This document shows positions 24,565 through 33,718 of a stretch of DNA of 64,000 nucleotides, piece after piece. Source of the stretch: DASVVT01 sp036386415 (lineage in GTDB: Bacteria; Acidobacteriota; Blastocatellia; Pyrinomonadales; Pyrinomonadaceae). The notes beneath the pieces were generated by a model, which was not told the DNA's origin, ran no database searches, and saw only the letters and a list, made by a program, of their open reading frames with translations. The DNA is taken from the NCBI GenBank assembly GCA_036386415.1, contig DASVVT010000060.1:1-64000 (forward strand), given 5' to 3'. The position numbers and the translations under genes were made by a program. Within the stretch, counting starts at the first letter, position 1; each line of letters opens with the position of its first letter.

Positions 24565-25914
24565 TTATACTTCCAGCCGCGCGTGAAGCCTGTTCAGAAC
24601 GGCTTCGTCCAGTTGCGCCTTGATCGAACCGATCTTGATCTTATCGATGACCTCTTCGGCGAACCCGTAGGTCAGCAGGTTGCGCGCAATGTCCGTGTGC
24701 ATGCCGCGACTGGCGAGATAGAACAACTGCTCTTCTTCGAGTTGCCCGACCGTTGCGCCGTGGGCGCATTTCACGTCGTCCGCGAAAATTTCAAGCTGCG
24801 GCTTGGTGTCCACACGCGCTTCATTCGAGAGAAGCAGGTTCCTGTTCGTCTGCATCGCGTCCGTCTGCTGCGCCCCTTCCCTGACAAAGACTTTTCCATT
24901 GAAGACGGCGCGCGACTTGCCGTCGAGGATGCCCTTGTAAAGCTGGTGGCTCGTGCAATGCGGGCGGCGATGATCGATCACGGAATGCGTATCGGCATGC
25001 TGCCCCGTGCCGACGATGTACAACCCATCGACCCAACACTCTGCGCCCTCCCCTTCGAACGCGACATGTATGTCGTGGCGCGCGAGCTGCGCGCCGAGCG
25101 TGATGGTGGTCATGTTGAAACTGCTGCTCCGATTAAGCTCGGCTCGCGTCCGCGCGATGTGAAAGGCTTGGGCACTCTCGTTCTGCACTTTGTAAAGCTC
25201 AAGGCGCGCGCCCTCCTTCAGAAGCACATCCACGACCGCGTTCGTCCAGTAGAGGCCATCCCCGAGCCCCGCGTAGCTCTCTATGACGGTAGCCTCACTA
25301 TTCTGCCCCGCAACGATCAACAAGCGTGGAAAAGAGACCGCCGGAACCGGCTGAGGTGCGTTGAGAAACAGCAGGTGTATGGGCGCTTCGACCTGCACGC
25401 CCTTCGGAATCAGCAGAACCGCACCGCTCGACAAGAAAGCAGTATTGAGCGCCGTGAATGCGTTTTCCGTGTCGCTCGCATCGCTCAGAGACACCTGTTC
25501 GCGCACAACTTCTGCATATTGATCATCCTGCAACGCATCAATCATGCTCACCGCCAGGACGCCCTGCGGCAGAGCTTCGAGCGACGATAGCTCCGGCTGG
25601 TAGACTCCATTGACGAAGACTAAACGGCTGTGACGCGCTTCCGTGTATGTAAAAGATTCCAGTTGAACGGCATCGATGGGCGCTGTTACAGGTCGCGCGT
25701 CGAATGGCTCAAAGCCTATCTTCTCAAGCGGCGCGACGTTCGTATACTTCCACTCTTCTTCATCGACGGTCGGGAAACCCAACTGCTCGAAGCGATCAAG
25801 CGCCGTCTCGCGCAGACGCTTCAGCCAGAGCGCGCCCCCCAAGTTCAATCGCTCTTGAAACGTGCGAAACGCAGCACGTTGCGCGTTCTTCTCTTTAGCT
25901 AATTGAGACACCAT
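24565..25914 (-). CDS. sufD: Fe-S assembly scaffold component SufD
   Basis: SufD forms the SufBC2D scaffold with SufB and SufC. The product is 449 aa with a divergent N-terminal half and the conserved beta-helix core (RLLIVAGQNSEATVIESYAG) and C-terminus (CAHGATVGQLEEEQLFYLAS, the helix that contacts SufC). The conserved His is in KCAHGAT. It starts 7 nt after sufC. Order sufB-C-D-S-U agrees with many genomes. Confidence 0.94.
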   Translation of the reverse strand: MVSQLAKEKNAQRAAFRTFQERLNLGGALWLKRLRETALDRFEQLGFPTVDEEEWKYTNVAPLEKIGFEPFDARPVTAPIDAVQLESFTYTEARHSRLVFVNGVYQPELSSLEALPQGVLAVSMIDALQDDQYAEVVREQVSLSDASDTENAFTALNTAFLSSGAVLLIPKGVQVEAPIHLLFLNAPQPVPAVSFPRLLIVAGQNSEATVIESYAGLGDGLYWTNAVVDVLLKEGARLELYKVQNESAQAFHIARTRAELNRSSSFNMTTITLGAQLARHDIHVAFEGEGAECWVDGLYIVGTGQHADTHSVIDHRRPHCTSHQLYKGILDGKSRAVFNGKVFVREGAQQTDAMQTNRNLLLSNEARVDTKPQLEIFADDVKCAHGATVGQLEEEQLFYLASRGMHTDIARNLLTYGFAEEVIDKIKIGSIKAQLDEAVLNRLHARLEV

Positions 25915-25921
25915 TTTCGGT

Positions 25922-26710
25922 TCAGCTCATCTGCGGTGCGCCGACAGCCGAAGGCTTCCTGCTCGCGCCAGCACCCTTGATCCAGTCGTAGCCCTTCTCT
26001 TCCAACTCCAAAGCCAGCTCCTTGCCGCCCTCTTTGACGATGCGCCCTCCGGCCAGCACGTGCACAAAGTCCGGCACGATGTAGTTCAAGAGCCGCTGAT
26101 AATGTGTGACGAGAATGATCGCATTGTCAGGGGTTCGCAGTTTGTTGACGCCCCCGGCCACGATCCTGAGCGCGTCTATGTCGAGTCCTGAATCAGTCTC
26201 GTCCAGGACGGCCAGGGTCGGCTCCAAAACGGCCATCTGCAAAATCTCGTTGCGCTTCTTCTCGCCCCCCGAAAAGCCCTCGTTGACCGCGCGATTCATG
26301 AAGCTCGCGTCCATCTCGACTATCTTGGCGCGCTCCTTCAACAAGTCCTTGAATTCGAGCGGATCGAGCTCCTCCTCATTCAGATGCTTGCGCTTCTCGT
26401 TATAGGCGAGCCGCAAAAACTGCGCGTTCGAGACGCCCGGAATCTCTATCGGATACTGAAAGGCCAGGAACACCCCCTCGCGCGCGCGCTCGTCCGGCGC
26501 TAATTCCAGAAGATTCTTCCCCTCGTACAACACTTCGCCACGCGTCACTTCATAACGAGGATGCCCGGCCAGCACTTTCGCCAGCGTCGATTTGCCAGAC
26601 CCGTTCGGCCCCATGATGGCGTGAATCTCGCCACGCTTGACCACGAGGTCAATCCCCTTGAGAATCTCGTTGCCGTCAACGCTCGCATGTAAATCGCGAA
26701 TCTCTAGCAC
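25922..26710 (-). CDS. sufC: Fe-S assembly ATPase SufC
   Basis: This ABC-type ATPase of 262 aa drives the SufBCD complex. Walker [13 protein letters not shown], the family-specific [15 protein letters not shown] signature and Walker [13 protein letters not shown] are all present. The GTG at 26710 (VLEIRDLHA) is chosen because AAGGAG lies 9 nt upstream and family proteins begin there. The frame is open for 12 further codons, which would run towards the hairpin element. Confidence 0.95.
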   Translation of the reverse strand: MLEIRDLHASVDGNEILKGIDLVVKRGEIHAIMGPNGSGKSTLAKVLAGHPRYEVTRGEVLYEGKNLLELAPDERAREGVFLAFQYPIEIPGVSNAQFLRLAYNEKRKHLNEEELDPLEFKDLLKERAKIVEMDASFMNRAVNEGFSGGEKKRNEILQMAVLEPTLAVLDETDSGLDIDALRIVAGGVNKLRTPDNAIILVTHYQRLLNYIVPDFVHVLAGGRIVKEGGKELALELEEKGYDWIKGAGASRKPSAVGAPQMS

Positions 26711-26734
26711 TATAAATGACTCCTTATGAGAGCT

Positions 26735-26815
26735 TTCAGCTTTCATCAGTCAGCCGTCAGCTTTTGCCCGCAATCGTGGAAGCTGACGGCTGAGAATTTA
26801 AATGCTGATGGCTGT
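26735..26815. repeat. Intergenic hairpin element, TCAGCCGTCAGC family
   Basis: TCAGCCGTCAGCTT (26750-26763) is exactly complementary to AAGCTGACGGCTGA (26780-26793). Outer units AGCTTTCATCAG and CTGATGGCTG extend it. It fills the sufB-sufC gap; sufC has its own ribosome-binding site just downstream. Confidence 0.85.
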
Positions 26816-26816
26816 A

Positions 26817-28253
26817 TTACCCAACGCTGCCTTCGAGCTTTAACCCGAGCAGGCGCGTCGCTTCAACCGCAAATTCCATCGGCAGATGGATGAACACGTC
26901 CTTGCAGAAGCCGTTGATGATTAAAGAGACGGCATCCTCCTGTGAGATGCCGCGCTGCTGCAAGTAGAACAACTGCTCCTCGCTGATCTTGGAGGTCGTG
27001 GCTTCGTGCTCGACGCTCGAGCTGTTGTTCATCACCTCTATGTAGGGGAACGTGTTCGCGCCGCAAGCTGATCCGATCAGCATCGAATCACACTGCGTGT
27101 AGTTGCGCGCGCCCTCAGCCTTCGGCATCACCTTGACGAGGCCGCGATAGCTATTGTTCGAGCGCCCTGCGGAGATGCCCTTCGAGATGATCGTTGAGCG
27201 TGTGTTCTTGCCCAGATGGATCATCTTCGTGCCCGTGTCCGCCTGCTGCGCGTGGTTCGTCAGGGCGACCGAATAGAACTCCCCTATGGAGTTATCGCCG
27301 AGCAGGATGCAGGAAGGATATTTCCAGGTGATCGCCGAACCCGTCTCGACCTGCGTCCAAGAAATCTTAGAGTTGCGACCGGCACATTTGCCGCGCTTGG
27401 TGACGAAGTTGTAGATACCGCCGCGTCCCTCTTCATCGCCCGCGTACCAGTTCTGCACAGTCGAGTACTTGATCTCCGCATCGTCAAGCGCAATCAGCTC
27501 AACGACAGCCGCGTGCAACTGGTTCTTGTCGAACTTCGGAGCCGTACAACCTTCCAGATACGAGACGTATGCGCCCTCTTCGGCGACGATCAGCGTGCGC
27601 TCGAACTGTCCTGACTCTGAATTGTTGATCCGAAAGTAGGTCGATAGCTCCATAGGGCAGCGTACGCCCTTCGGAATGAAGCAGAACGAGCCGTCTGTGA
27701 AGACCGCACTGTTGAGCGCCGCGAAATAGTTATCATTGGTCGGCACGACTGAGCCCAGATACTTTTTGACAATCTCCGGGTGCTCTTGAACCGCTTCGGA
27801 AAACGAGCAGAAGATGACGCCGTGCTTCTTCAGCTTCTCTTTGTAGGTGGTCGCCACCGAAACCGAATCGAAGACGGCATCGACGGCCACGCCCGCAAGC
27901 TGCTTCTGCTCCTGCAAAGGGATGCCCAGTTTCTCAAAGGTTCTCAGCAGCTCAGGATCGACCTCGTCCAGACTCGCCTTCTGCGCCTTCTGCTTGGGCG
28001 CGCTGTAGTAGATGATGTCCTGGTAATCCACCTCTGGATAGGTGAGATTCGGCCAGTGCTTCGGCTCCTTCATCGTCAGCCAGTGACGATATGCCTTGAG
28101 ACGGAATTCCAGCATCCAACCGGGCTCGTTCTTCTTCGCAGAGATCAACCGGACAGTATCCTCCGTCAGCCCTCTGGGGATCATGTCGGATTCGATGTCT
28201 GTGACGAAACCGTACTTGTATTCTTTGTTGGCTAAGACCTCTATTGTGCTCAT
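26817..28253 (-). CDS. sufB: Fe-S assembly scaffold SufB
   Basis: SufB is the Fe-S-nucleating subunit of SufBC2D, 478 aa. Highly conserved blocks are present: [73 protein letters not shown], the [20 protein letters not shown] block, and the terminal [21 protein letters not shown]. It is the first structural gene after the Rrf2 regulator. Confidence 0.97.
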   Translation of the reverse strand: MSTIEVLANKEYKYGFVTDIESDMIPRGLTEDTVRLISAKKNEPGWMLEFRLKAYRHWLTMKEPKHWPNLTYPEVDYQDIIYYSAPKQKAQKASLDEVDPELLRTFEKLGIPLQEQKQLAGVAVDAVFDSVSVATTYKEKLKKHGVIFCSFSEAVQEHPEIVKKYLGSVVPTNDNYFAALNSAVFTDGSFCFIPKGVRCPMELSTYFRINNSESGQFERTLIVAEEGAYVSYLEGCTAPKFDKNQLHAAVVELIALDDAEIKYSTVQNWYAGDEEGRGGIYNFVTKRGKCAGRNSKISWTQVETGSAITWKYPSCILLGDNSIGEFYSVALTNHAQQADTGTKMIHLGKNTRSTIISKGISAGRSNNSYRGLVKVMPKAEGARNYTQCDSMLIGSACGANTFPYIEVMNNSSSVEHEATTSKISEEQLFYLQQRGISQEDAVSLIINGFCKDVFIHLPMEFAVEATRLLGLKLEGSVG

Positions 28254-28326
28254 CTCGTTTTTATCGCTTCGCCCCGGGGGAAGTCTTTCCCTGTTCTCGA
28301 AATAATCGCCAGTCCAGCGCTCACGC

Positions 28327-28815
28327 TCAAGCGCGCCTATGCAACTGCTCTAAAGGCTGCTGCAATCCCTGTATCCTGTGGAGCACGGCATCGACATTCG
28401 CTTCCGTTCCGATAAGTTGCGCGAGCGTGATCTCGGACAGAGCTTTCTGCACGACTTCATGCAGGCCGACAATCACTGGCCGGATGCCGCAATCCCCTTT
28501 ATGTATGCAAACGTCCAGCACGCCCGTATGTGTCTGACAGTGGCTTTCCACCGCATCGCCATCCAGCACCTTGATGATGTCGCTCAAGCGAATCTCTGCT
28601 GCCGGACGCGCCAGGTGATACCCTCCCTTGGTTCCCCTCAAGGATTGCACCAGCCCGGCCTTGTTCAAAATCCAGAGCAACTTGCCCGCGTTCGCCACTG
28701 AAATGCCCTCGCGCTCAGCAATCTGCGAGAGCGTTAAGGACTCGCCCCTTTTCGCCGCGTGAGCCAGTTGCAACAAGCAACGTAAGCCGTACTCTTCCTG
28801 TGCCGAGATCTTCAT
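28327..28815 (-). CDS. Rrf2-family Fe-S regulator of the suf operon
   Basis: The product is 162 aa with a winged-helix N-terminus ([50 protein letters not shown]). Three cysteines follow the recognition wing ([13 protein letters not shown] ... KGDC), in the region where IscR/SufR-like members bind a [2Fe-2S] cluster, so it probably senses cluster status. It heads the suf operon, 73 nt before sufB. GAGAGG precedes the ATG. Its own promoter carries a dyad over the -35, consistent with autoregulation. Confidence 0.92.
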   Translation of the reverse strand: MKISAQEEYGLRCLLQLAHAAKRGESLTLSQIAEREGISVANAGKLLWILNKAGLVQSLRGTKGGYHLARPAAEIRLSDIIKVLDGDAVESHCQTHTGVLDVCIHKGDCGIRPVIVGLHEVVQKALSEITLAQLIGTEANVDAVLHRIQGLQQPLEQLHRRA

Positions 28816-28864
28816 CTCATAAACCTCTCAAGCGTTCAGCATCGCTGTCTCAGGATTTGAGGTT

Positions 28865-28898
28865 ATTATAACATACCTTACTTTTTAATCAAGATTAA
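28865..28898 (-). promoter_or_regulatory. suf operon promoter with dyad operator
   Basis: On the minus strand a -35 of TTGATT (28887-28892) and a perfect -10 of TATAAT (28865-28870) are 16 nt apart. The dyad TTAATC-AA-GATTAA (28885-28898) covers the -35. The AT-rich site in front of an Rrf2 gene is the natural candidate operator. Confidence 0.7.
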
Positions 28899-29149
28899 AT
28901 AAGTGCTTGAAAACATAGGAATAAGAGGCAAACTGTGTTCAGAAGACGCACCGGCGGGAGACGTTTTCGCGGGTAGACTCTGTGAGATTCATAGCCATTC
29001 CTAAGTGCGGCGTATTGCGCGCCCTGCCTGACGCTGTTACCAGCGCAGCTATTAAACAGGAAGAGGCGGAAGGGTTTAAATTCCCTTCCGCCTCTAATGC
29101 CCTTGCGTAGAGGGAGACTGTGTAGTTCAACTGCCTACTCTGCCGTGCG
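28899..29149. other. Intergenic region between the suf promoter and the TonB-like gene
   Basis: Apart from the terminator hairpin at 29062-29095, I see no coding frame with family resemblance or ribosome-binding site, no tRNA and no repeat arms. The part nearest 28900-28940 is AT-rich and could hold upstream promoter elements. Confidence 0.5.
29062..29095 (-). terminator. Strong hairpin after the TonB-like gene
   Basis: The 13-bp perfect stem AGAGGCGGAAGGG / CCCTTCCGCCTCT encloses the 8-nt loop TTTAAATT. Only a modest T content follows on the minus strand (TCCTGTTT), so it may stop transcription or protect a 3' end. Confidence 0.65.
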
Positions 29150-30343
29150 CTACATGGTGAAGTTAAAGTTGATGAAGCCGACGACGCGTACGGGCTGGCC
29201 TTCCACCACCGTGGGTCGGAATTTCCAGCGGCGCGCTGCTTCCATAGCGGCTTGCTGCAACATGGTCGGGCCGCTTGTACGCTCGATAGATGCCACCGCG
29301 CCTTTTTCGTCTACCACCAGGTAGACTCTGACGACGCCTGTGATGCGCTGCGTTTTCGCCACCACCGGATAGGTTGGGGATACTTTCTGCGTCGCTTTTT
29401 CAAAGAGCGGCCCGACATCTACAGGCTTGGTGCTTTGCTCTGCGCTTTTGTTCCCTGTATTTCCCGAAGCGCTGGCTGGCGAAGGTGACCCTGCGGTCTC
29501 GCCTGATGTAGGAGGAGGGGCATCGGTCTCAATCACGGTGGCATCTGTAGGCGTCGTTGAGGGAGATTGGGAAGAAGACTGTGCGCCAGGGCTGCTGGCA
29601 TTGACGGGGCTCGTTGTTCCTCTCGTCATCCCACCTGGGCTGCCGTGCGCGGTGGCGATCCGTATCTCCGAGGACGCGAGTTTCTCGCGCGCCTCGGCAG
29701 ATTCATGTTGCCAGTGCTTGCGCTCCTTTTTATCACGCGCGACCGTGCTGCGTATGTTCGCGACATCTTCAAGCAGCGCTACGGCGTCTGTATTTTTGCC
29801 ATCCTCATCGCTCATATCCTTGGCTTGCTCGGCGATGTGTTCGAGCAAGGAGCGTAGATGGTCAAGATCATTGACGGCCTCGGCTGGCAAATCTTTATCC
29901 GTAATGTCGATCCCGAAGGCGCGGTAACGCTCAAGGTGAGCGCGCGCGCCATTGACGCCCTGTCCGGCCAGCGCAAAGTATGAGCGAACTGACGCTTCAT
30001 TCTGCGCGACGCGCGCCTTGTAGGTCTCTTCCAGTAAGTTTTGTGCTCGCGCGTAGTCAGCCTGCTCGAGATAGATGCTCATCAGCATGACGCGCGCGAC
30101 ATCGCGCGCCGCCTCGTCTGTGGCCGATTTGAGTATCACATCCAGATCGAAGGCTGCCGCCGTCAGGTTATGCGCGGCGGCCAGGGCGCGCGCTCTTGCG
30201 ATGCGGCGCTGAATGTTATCTGCATCAGAAGAGGGGGCGGACTGCGCGTAGACGGTCGCCGCCAGGGTCGATACGACAAAGCATAAAATCAGAACCACTT
30301 TGCTGCATGAGCCGGTGGCACTTCGTATACGGTTTTCTTTCAC
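29150..30343 (-). CDS. Secreted TonB-C-terminal-domain protein with helical repeats
   Basis: The product is 397 aa. A signal peptide (VVLILCFVVSTLAATVYAQ) is followed by a helical TPR-like region (residues about 45-230). A Ser/Thr/Pro-rich linker then leads to a TonB C-terminal domain (VSPTYPVVAKTQRITGVVRV ... AAMEAARRWKFRPTVVEGQP). Unlike true TonB it lacks an uncleaved N-terminal anchor, so it is probably periplasmic rather than an energy transducer. It stands alone between two terminator-like hairpins. Confidence 0.82.
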   Translation of the reverse strand: MKENRIRSATGSCSKVVLILCFVVSTLAATVYAQSAPSSDADNIQRRIARARALAAAHNLTAAAFDLDVILKSATDEAARDVARVMLMSIYLEQADYARAQNLLEETYKARVAQNEASVRSYFALAGQGVNGARAHLERYRAFGIDITDKDLPAEAVNDLDHLRSLLEHIAEQAKDMSDEDGKNTDAVALLEDVANIRSTVARDKKERKHWQHESAEAREKLASSEIRIATAHGSPGGMTRGTTSPVNASSPGAQSSSQSPSTTPTDATVIETDAPPPTSGETAGSPSPASASGNTGNKSAEQSTKPVDVGPLFEKATQKVSPTYPVVAKTQRITGVVRVYLVVDEKGAVASIERTSGPTMLQQAAMEAARRWKFRPTVVEGQPVRVVGFINFNFTM

Positions 30344-30363
30344 TACTTATACTCCTTAAATAG

Positions 30364-30390
30364 AAGAGCGAGCCTAGAAAGCTCGCTCTT
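30364..30390 (-). terminator. Hairpin after the amidohydrolase gene
   Basis: The 10-bp perfect stem AAGAGCGAGC / GCTCGCTCTT has a 7-nt loop. It lies between the amidohydrolase stop (30462) and the start of the TonB-like gene. The minus-strand tail is CTATTT; the plus-strand tail is TTGC. Confidence 0.6.
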
Positions 30391-30461
30391 TTGCACATCC
30401 CAGATTGATGGCCTATTATGCCCTGTCCAGTGGGCTATGAGCAAGCATCGCGAACGCTCTT

Positions 30462-31901
30462 TTATTGGTTTGGCGTGCCCGATGGGGCGAGACTCTTGAT
30501 AATTCGCTCGCGAAAGGCACGTGCGCGCGCTTTTATATCGCTTTCATCGAGCGTAAGCAAGCGCCGGTCGCGCATTACGACGCGGCCTTCGATGAGGACG
30601 GTGCGCACGTCTGCCGCTTTGGTGGCGTAAACCAGGTCGGAGTAGATGTTGTAGAGCGGCGTTTGATTGAGCGTGTCCAGATCGACAATGACAAGGTCTG
30701 CGCGCTTGCCCGCCTCCAGCGAGCCTATCTCCCGCTCCATGTGCAGGGCGCGCGCGCCGCGAATGGTCGCCAACTCGAAAGCCTGCTGCGCCGAGATGAC
30801 CTTCGGATCGCGGCTGAAGACCTTGTGCAGCTTGGCCGCCGCGTCCATCTCTTCCCACATGTTCAGGTCGTTGTTCGAGGCCGCGCCATCTGTCCCTAGC
30901 CCGACGCCGAGGTCTGCGAGGAGCATCTGCGGCAGCGGGGCGACTCCTGAAGCGAGCTTCATATTGGATTGCGGATTATGTACGACGCCCGCGCCCGTGC
31001 GTTTTAGCTGTTCGATCTCTTCAGCGCTGGCGAAGACGACGTGCGCGGCGATGACGCGCTCGTTGAGAAAACCTATGCGCGCGAGATAAGCGACGGGGGA
31101 CGCACCCTTGTTCTTGAGGCTGTCGTCTCGTTCCTTGCTCGTCTCCGCGACGTGAATCACGATGGGAGCATGCGTGCGGTCGGAGAAGGCACGCACAGCC
31201 TTGAGGTGCTCTTCAGAGACCGTATAGGGCGCGTGCGGCGCGATGGCCGCCGTAATCAGCGCATGCCCCTGCCACTTCTTCACAAACTTTTCGGTGTAAT
31301 CAAGCGCCTCCGCATGCGTCTTATTGTCTGCGACGGGAAAGTCGATGACCGTTTCGCCGAGGAGGCCGCGCACGCCAGCCTTCGCCGTCTCGTCGGCAAT
31401 GGCGTCCTCGAAGTAGTACATATCGCAATAGGTCGTCGTCCCGCCGCGAATCATCTCTGCAAGGCCGAGGCGTGTGCCGACGCGTACAAATTCTTCCGTC
31501 ACATTCTTCGCTTCGGCGGGAAAGATATACTTGGTCAGCCATTCGTTCAGGTCTAGGTCGTCTGCCAGACCGCGAAACAGCGTCATGGGCACGTGCGTGT
31601 GGCCGTTGATGAGGCCGGGAATGATCACCTTTCCGCTCGCATCTATCGTCTCGCGGGCAGTGAATTGAGCCGTGACTTCCGTAAGCGACCCGACTGCCGC
31701 GATGCGTCCAGCGCTGACGGCGATTGCGCCGTCTTCAATGAGGCGACGCGACGCATCCATCGTCACAATAGTTCCGCCGGAGATAATCAAATCCACAGGT
31801 TTCTTCCCCTGAAGCGCAAAGGCTTTTGAAAAGGGCGCGACGTGAATACCAAGGATGAGAAAGAATATAATGACGGTTCGCAGGACTTTTAACATAATCA
31901 T
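30462..31901 (-). CDS. Secreted amidohydrolase, SAH / methylthioadenosine deaminase-like
   Basis: This metal-dependent deaminase-type hydrolase has about 479 aa. Landmarks are PGLINGHTHVPMTLFRGLADDL, GTTTYCDMYYF, IAPHAPYTVSEE, VIHVAETSKE, HVVFASAEEIEQL, VVHNPQSNMKLASGVAP and GLGTDGAASNNDLNMWEEMD, the pattern of the MtaD/SAH deaminase and TrzN/AtzA-type branch. The start is placed at ATG 31901 (or 31895), so that the product begins with a signal peptide (KVLRTVIIFFLILGIHVAPF). Export is unusual for a nucleoside deaminase. The frame is open to 31994, into the udk stop. Confidence 0.88.
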   Translation of the reverse strand: MIMLKVLRTVIIFFLILGIHVAPFSKAFALQGKKPVDLIISGGTIVTMDASRRLIEDGAIAVSAGRIAAVGSLTEVTAQFTARETIDASGKVIIPGLINGHTHVPMTLFRGLADDLDLNEWLTKYIFPAEAKNVTEEFVRVGTRLGLAEMIRGGTTTYCDMYYFEDAIADETAKAGVRGLLGETVIDFPVADNKTHAEALDYTEKFVKKWQGHALITAAIAPHAPYTVSEEHLKAVRAFSDRTHAPIVIHVAETSKERDDSLKNKGASPVAYLARIGFLNERVIAAHVVFASAEEIEQLKRTGAGVVHNPQSNMKLASGVAPLPQMLLADLGVGLGTDGAASNNDLNMWEEMDAAAKLHKVFSRDPKVISAQQAFELATIRGARALHMEREIGSLEAGKRADLVIVDLDTLNQTPLYNIYSDLVYATKAADVRTVLIEGRVVMRDRRLLTLDESDIKARARAFRERIIKSLAPSGTPNQ

Positions 31902-31994
31902 TAGTTTTCGTGAAAGGCTCTTGAAGGTTGCCAGTGGCCTGACGTAGCCGCGCTTGCACAGGGGCTCGACAAAGTTGCTTGAGCAAGAAGCCAC

Positions 31995-32633
31995 TCACGC
32001 CTGTACGGAGCTTCTCGCGCGCAGGGCACTCGCGAGTCGCTCACGTATTCTGCCGCTAATCAGGTCTATGCCCACAGGATTATGGCCGCCTTCCGGGATA
32101 ATCACGTCTGCAAAGCGCTTGGACGGCTCGACGAACTGCATGTGCATGGGGCGCACAGTGCCCAGGTACTGCTCGATGACGGAATCCACTGTGCGCCCGC
32201 GCTCGGCAATGTCGCGGCGCAGGCGACGAATGAAGCGCAGATCATCGGGCGTATCCACAAAGACCTTGATGTCCATCTCTTCCAGAAGGCGAGTGTCTGC
32301 GAAGATCAAAATGCCCTCCAGGATAATGATCGGCTTCGGCTCAAGATGAAGGCTCTCAGAGAGGCGCGTGTGCGTCTTGAAATCGTAGACCGGAAGCTCT
32401 GCGGCACGACCCGCCTTGAGCGCCTGTAGATGCTCGACCAGGAGATCATTGTCGAGCGCGTCCGGGTGATCAAAGTTGACCGCGTGGCGAAAGTCGAGCG
32501 GCATATCCTTCAGGTTACGATAGTAAGAGTCCTGCTGGATGAAGGCCACATCGCGTTTGCTGACGGATTCGAGGATACGGTTGGCAACCGTCGTTTTACC
32601 TGATCCCGTGCCGCCGCAGATACCGATAATCAT
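31995..32633 (-). CDS. udk: Uridine kinase
   Basis: Udk phosphorylates uridine and cytidine to UMP and CMP. The product is 212 aa with Walker A GGTGSGKTTVA, the family motif IQQDSYYRNL, NFDHPDALDNDLL, YDFKTHTR, IILEGILIF and DIKVFVDTPDDLRFIRRLRRD. It is the last gene of the nucleoside salvage cluster. The start ATG is preceded by CTACTGCTTT, the outer arm of a CAGTAGT hairpin, with no Shine-Dalgarno sequence. Confidence 0.95.
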   Translation of the reverse strand: MIIGICGGTGSGKTTVANRILESVSKRDVAFIQQDSYYRNLKDMPLDFRHAVNFDHPDALDNDLLVEHLQALKAGRAAELPVYDFKTHTRLSESLHLEPKPIIILEGILIFADTRLLEEMDIKVFVDTPDDLRFIRRLRRDIAERGRTVDSVIEQYLGTVRPMHMQFVEPSKRFADVIIPEGGHNPVGIDLISGRIRERLASALRARSSVQA

Positions 32634-32637
32634 AAAG

Positions 32638-32720
32638 CAGTAGACAGTAGTCAGTAGTCAGTAGTCAGTAGAAAGAAAAGCCGTTTTATGCCGTCTAGTG
32701 ACTACCGGCTACTGACTACT
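32638..32720. repeat. Intergenic hairpin element, CAGTAGT family, copy 2 (short)
   Basis: The left arm CAGTAGACAGTAGTCAGTAG and following units end in AAAGAAAAGCCG. The right arm is CTAGTGACTACCGGCTACTG followed by ACTACT. The loop is shorter than in other copies. It fills the udk-punA gap. Confidence 0.9.
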
Positions 32721-32724
32721 CTTT

Positions 32725-33567
32725 CTATGTCGTTAGTTTGGGGATGACGCGGCGGAGCAGTTCTTTGAACGTGTCGTGCACGCGCTCTCCCGTTTCCATC
32801 ACCTCGTCGTGGCTAATCGGTTGATCGAGCAGTCCCGCCGCCATATTCGTAATGCATGAGATGCCCAGAACTTTTATCCCCATGTGGCGCGCGGTGATGG
32901 CTTCGGGCACTGTGCTCATCCCGACCGCATCTGCGCCGAGCGTGCGGAGCATGCGGATTTCGGCGGGCGTCTCATAGCTTGGCCCTGACAGCGCGGCGTA
33001 AATCCCGCGCCGCAGCTCGATGCCGACCGAAGGCGCTTCCGCGACAGCCACCTCCTGGTACTCTCGCGAGTAGACCTCAGACATGTCTGGAAAGCGCGGG
33101 CCGAAACGTTCGTCGTTCGAGCCGATCAAAGGGTTCGCGCCCATCAGGTTCAGGTGATCGCTGATAACCATCAGCGAGCCTTGATTGAACTCGACGTTGA
33201 GGCCGCCTGCGGCGTTCGTTAACACGAGCGCCTTGACGCCGAGCACGCCGAGCACGCGTACCGGAAAGACGACTTGCTCAAGCGAGTAGCCTTCGTAGTA
33301 ATGAAAGCGCCCTTGCATCGCCACGACTGGCACACGCTCGATCATGCCTGCGACCAGACGACCCGCGTGGCCTTCGACCGTCGGGCGCGCGAAACCCGGA
33401 ATCTCGCTATAAGGGATGGCTACTGCATCCTCAAGATCGTCTGCGAACGCTCCGAGTCCGCTGCCCAGCACGAGCGCCACGCGAGGCTCCTCGCCCACCT
33501 CAGCGCGGATCAGACGCGCCGCGTGCTCCGCGCGCTCATAAACAGTAGAAGAAGCGCTCATAAACAT
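32725..33567 (-). CDS. punA: Purine nucleoside phosphorylase (trimeric type)
   Basis: PNP converts inosine/guanosine plus phosphate to base plus ribose-1-phosphate. The product is 280 aa with RVALVLGSGLGAFAD, GHAGRLVAG, GRFHYYEGY, LTNAAGGLN, SGPSYETPAEIRML, GADAVGMSTVPEAI and GISCITNMAAGL, which is the PNP-I signature set. The start is ATG 33567 or 33561; the former lies 3 nt after the arm of the preceding hairpin. It sits directly downstream of the nucleoside importer. Confidence 0.95.
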   Translation of the reverse strand: MFMSASSTVYERAEHAARLIRAEVGEEPRVALVLGSGLGAFADDLEDAVAIPYSEIPGFARPTVEGHAGRLVAGMIERVPVVAMQGRFHYYEGYSLEQVVFPVRVLGVLGVKALVLTNAAGGLNVEFNQGSLMVISDHLNLMGANPLIGSNDERFGPRFPDMSEVYSREYQEVAVAEAPSVGIELRRGIYAALSGPSYETPAEIRMLRTLGADAVGMSTVPEAITARHMGIKVLGISCITNMAAGLLDQPISHDEVMETGERVHDTFKELLRRVIPKLTT

Positions 33568-33570
33568 TAA

Positions 33571-33713
33571 GTAGACAGTAGTCAGTAGTCAGCAGTCAGT
33601 AGAAAAGAAAGCGCGTAGCGCTCCGTCATCTGCTCTGATTAAAAGGCTTAGCATCAAACGCATCGACGGCTTTTCTTTTCTACTGACTACTGTCTACTGT
33701 CTACTGTCTACTG
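33571..33713. repeat. Intergenic hairpin element, CAGTAGT family, copy 3
   Basis: The left arm begins GTAGACAGTAGTCAGTAGTC and continues AGCAGTCAGTAGAAAAGAAAG; the right arm is CTTTTCTTTTCTACTGACTAC then TGTCTACTG units. The loop, read in reverse complement (CCGTCGATGCGTTTGATGC ... AAGCCTTTTAATC), aligns with the loop of copy 1. It fills the gap between punA and the permease gene, 3 nt from one and 5 nt from the other. Confidence 0.92.
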
Positions 33714-33718
33714 CTCTT

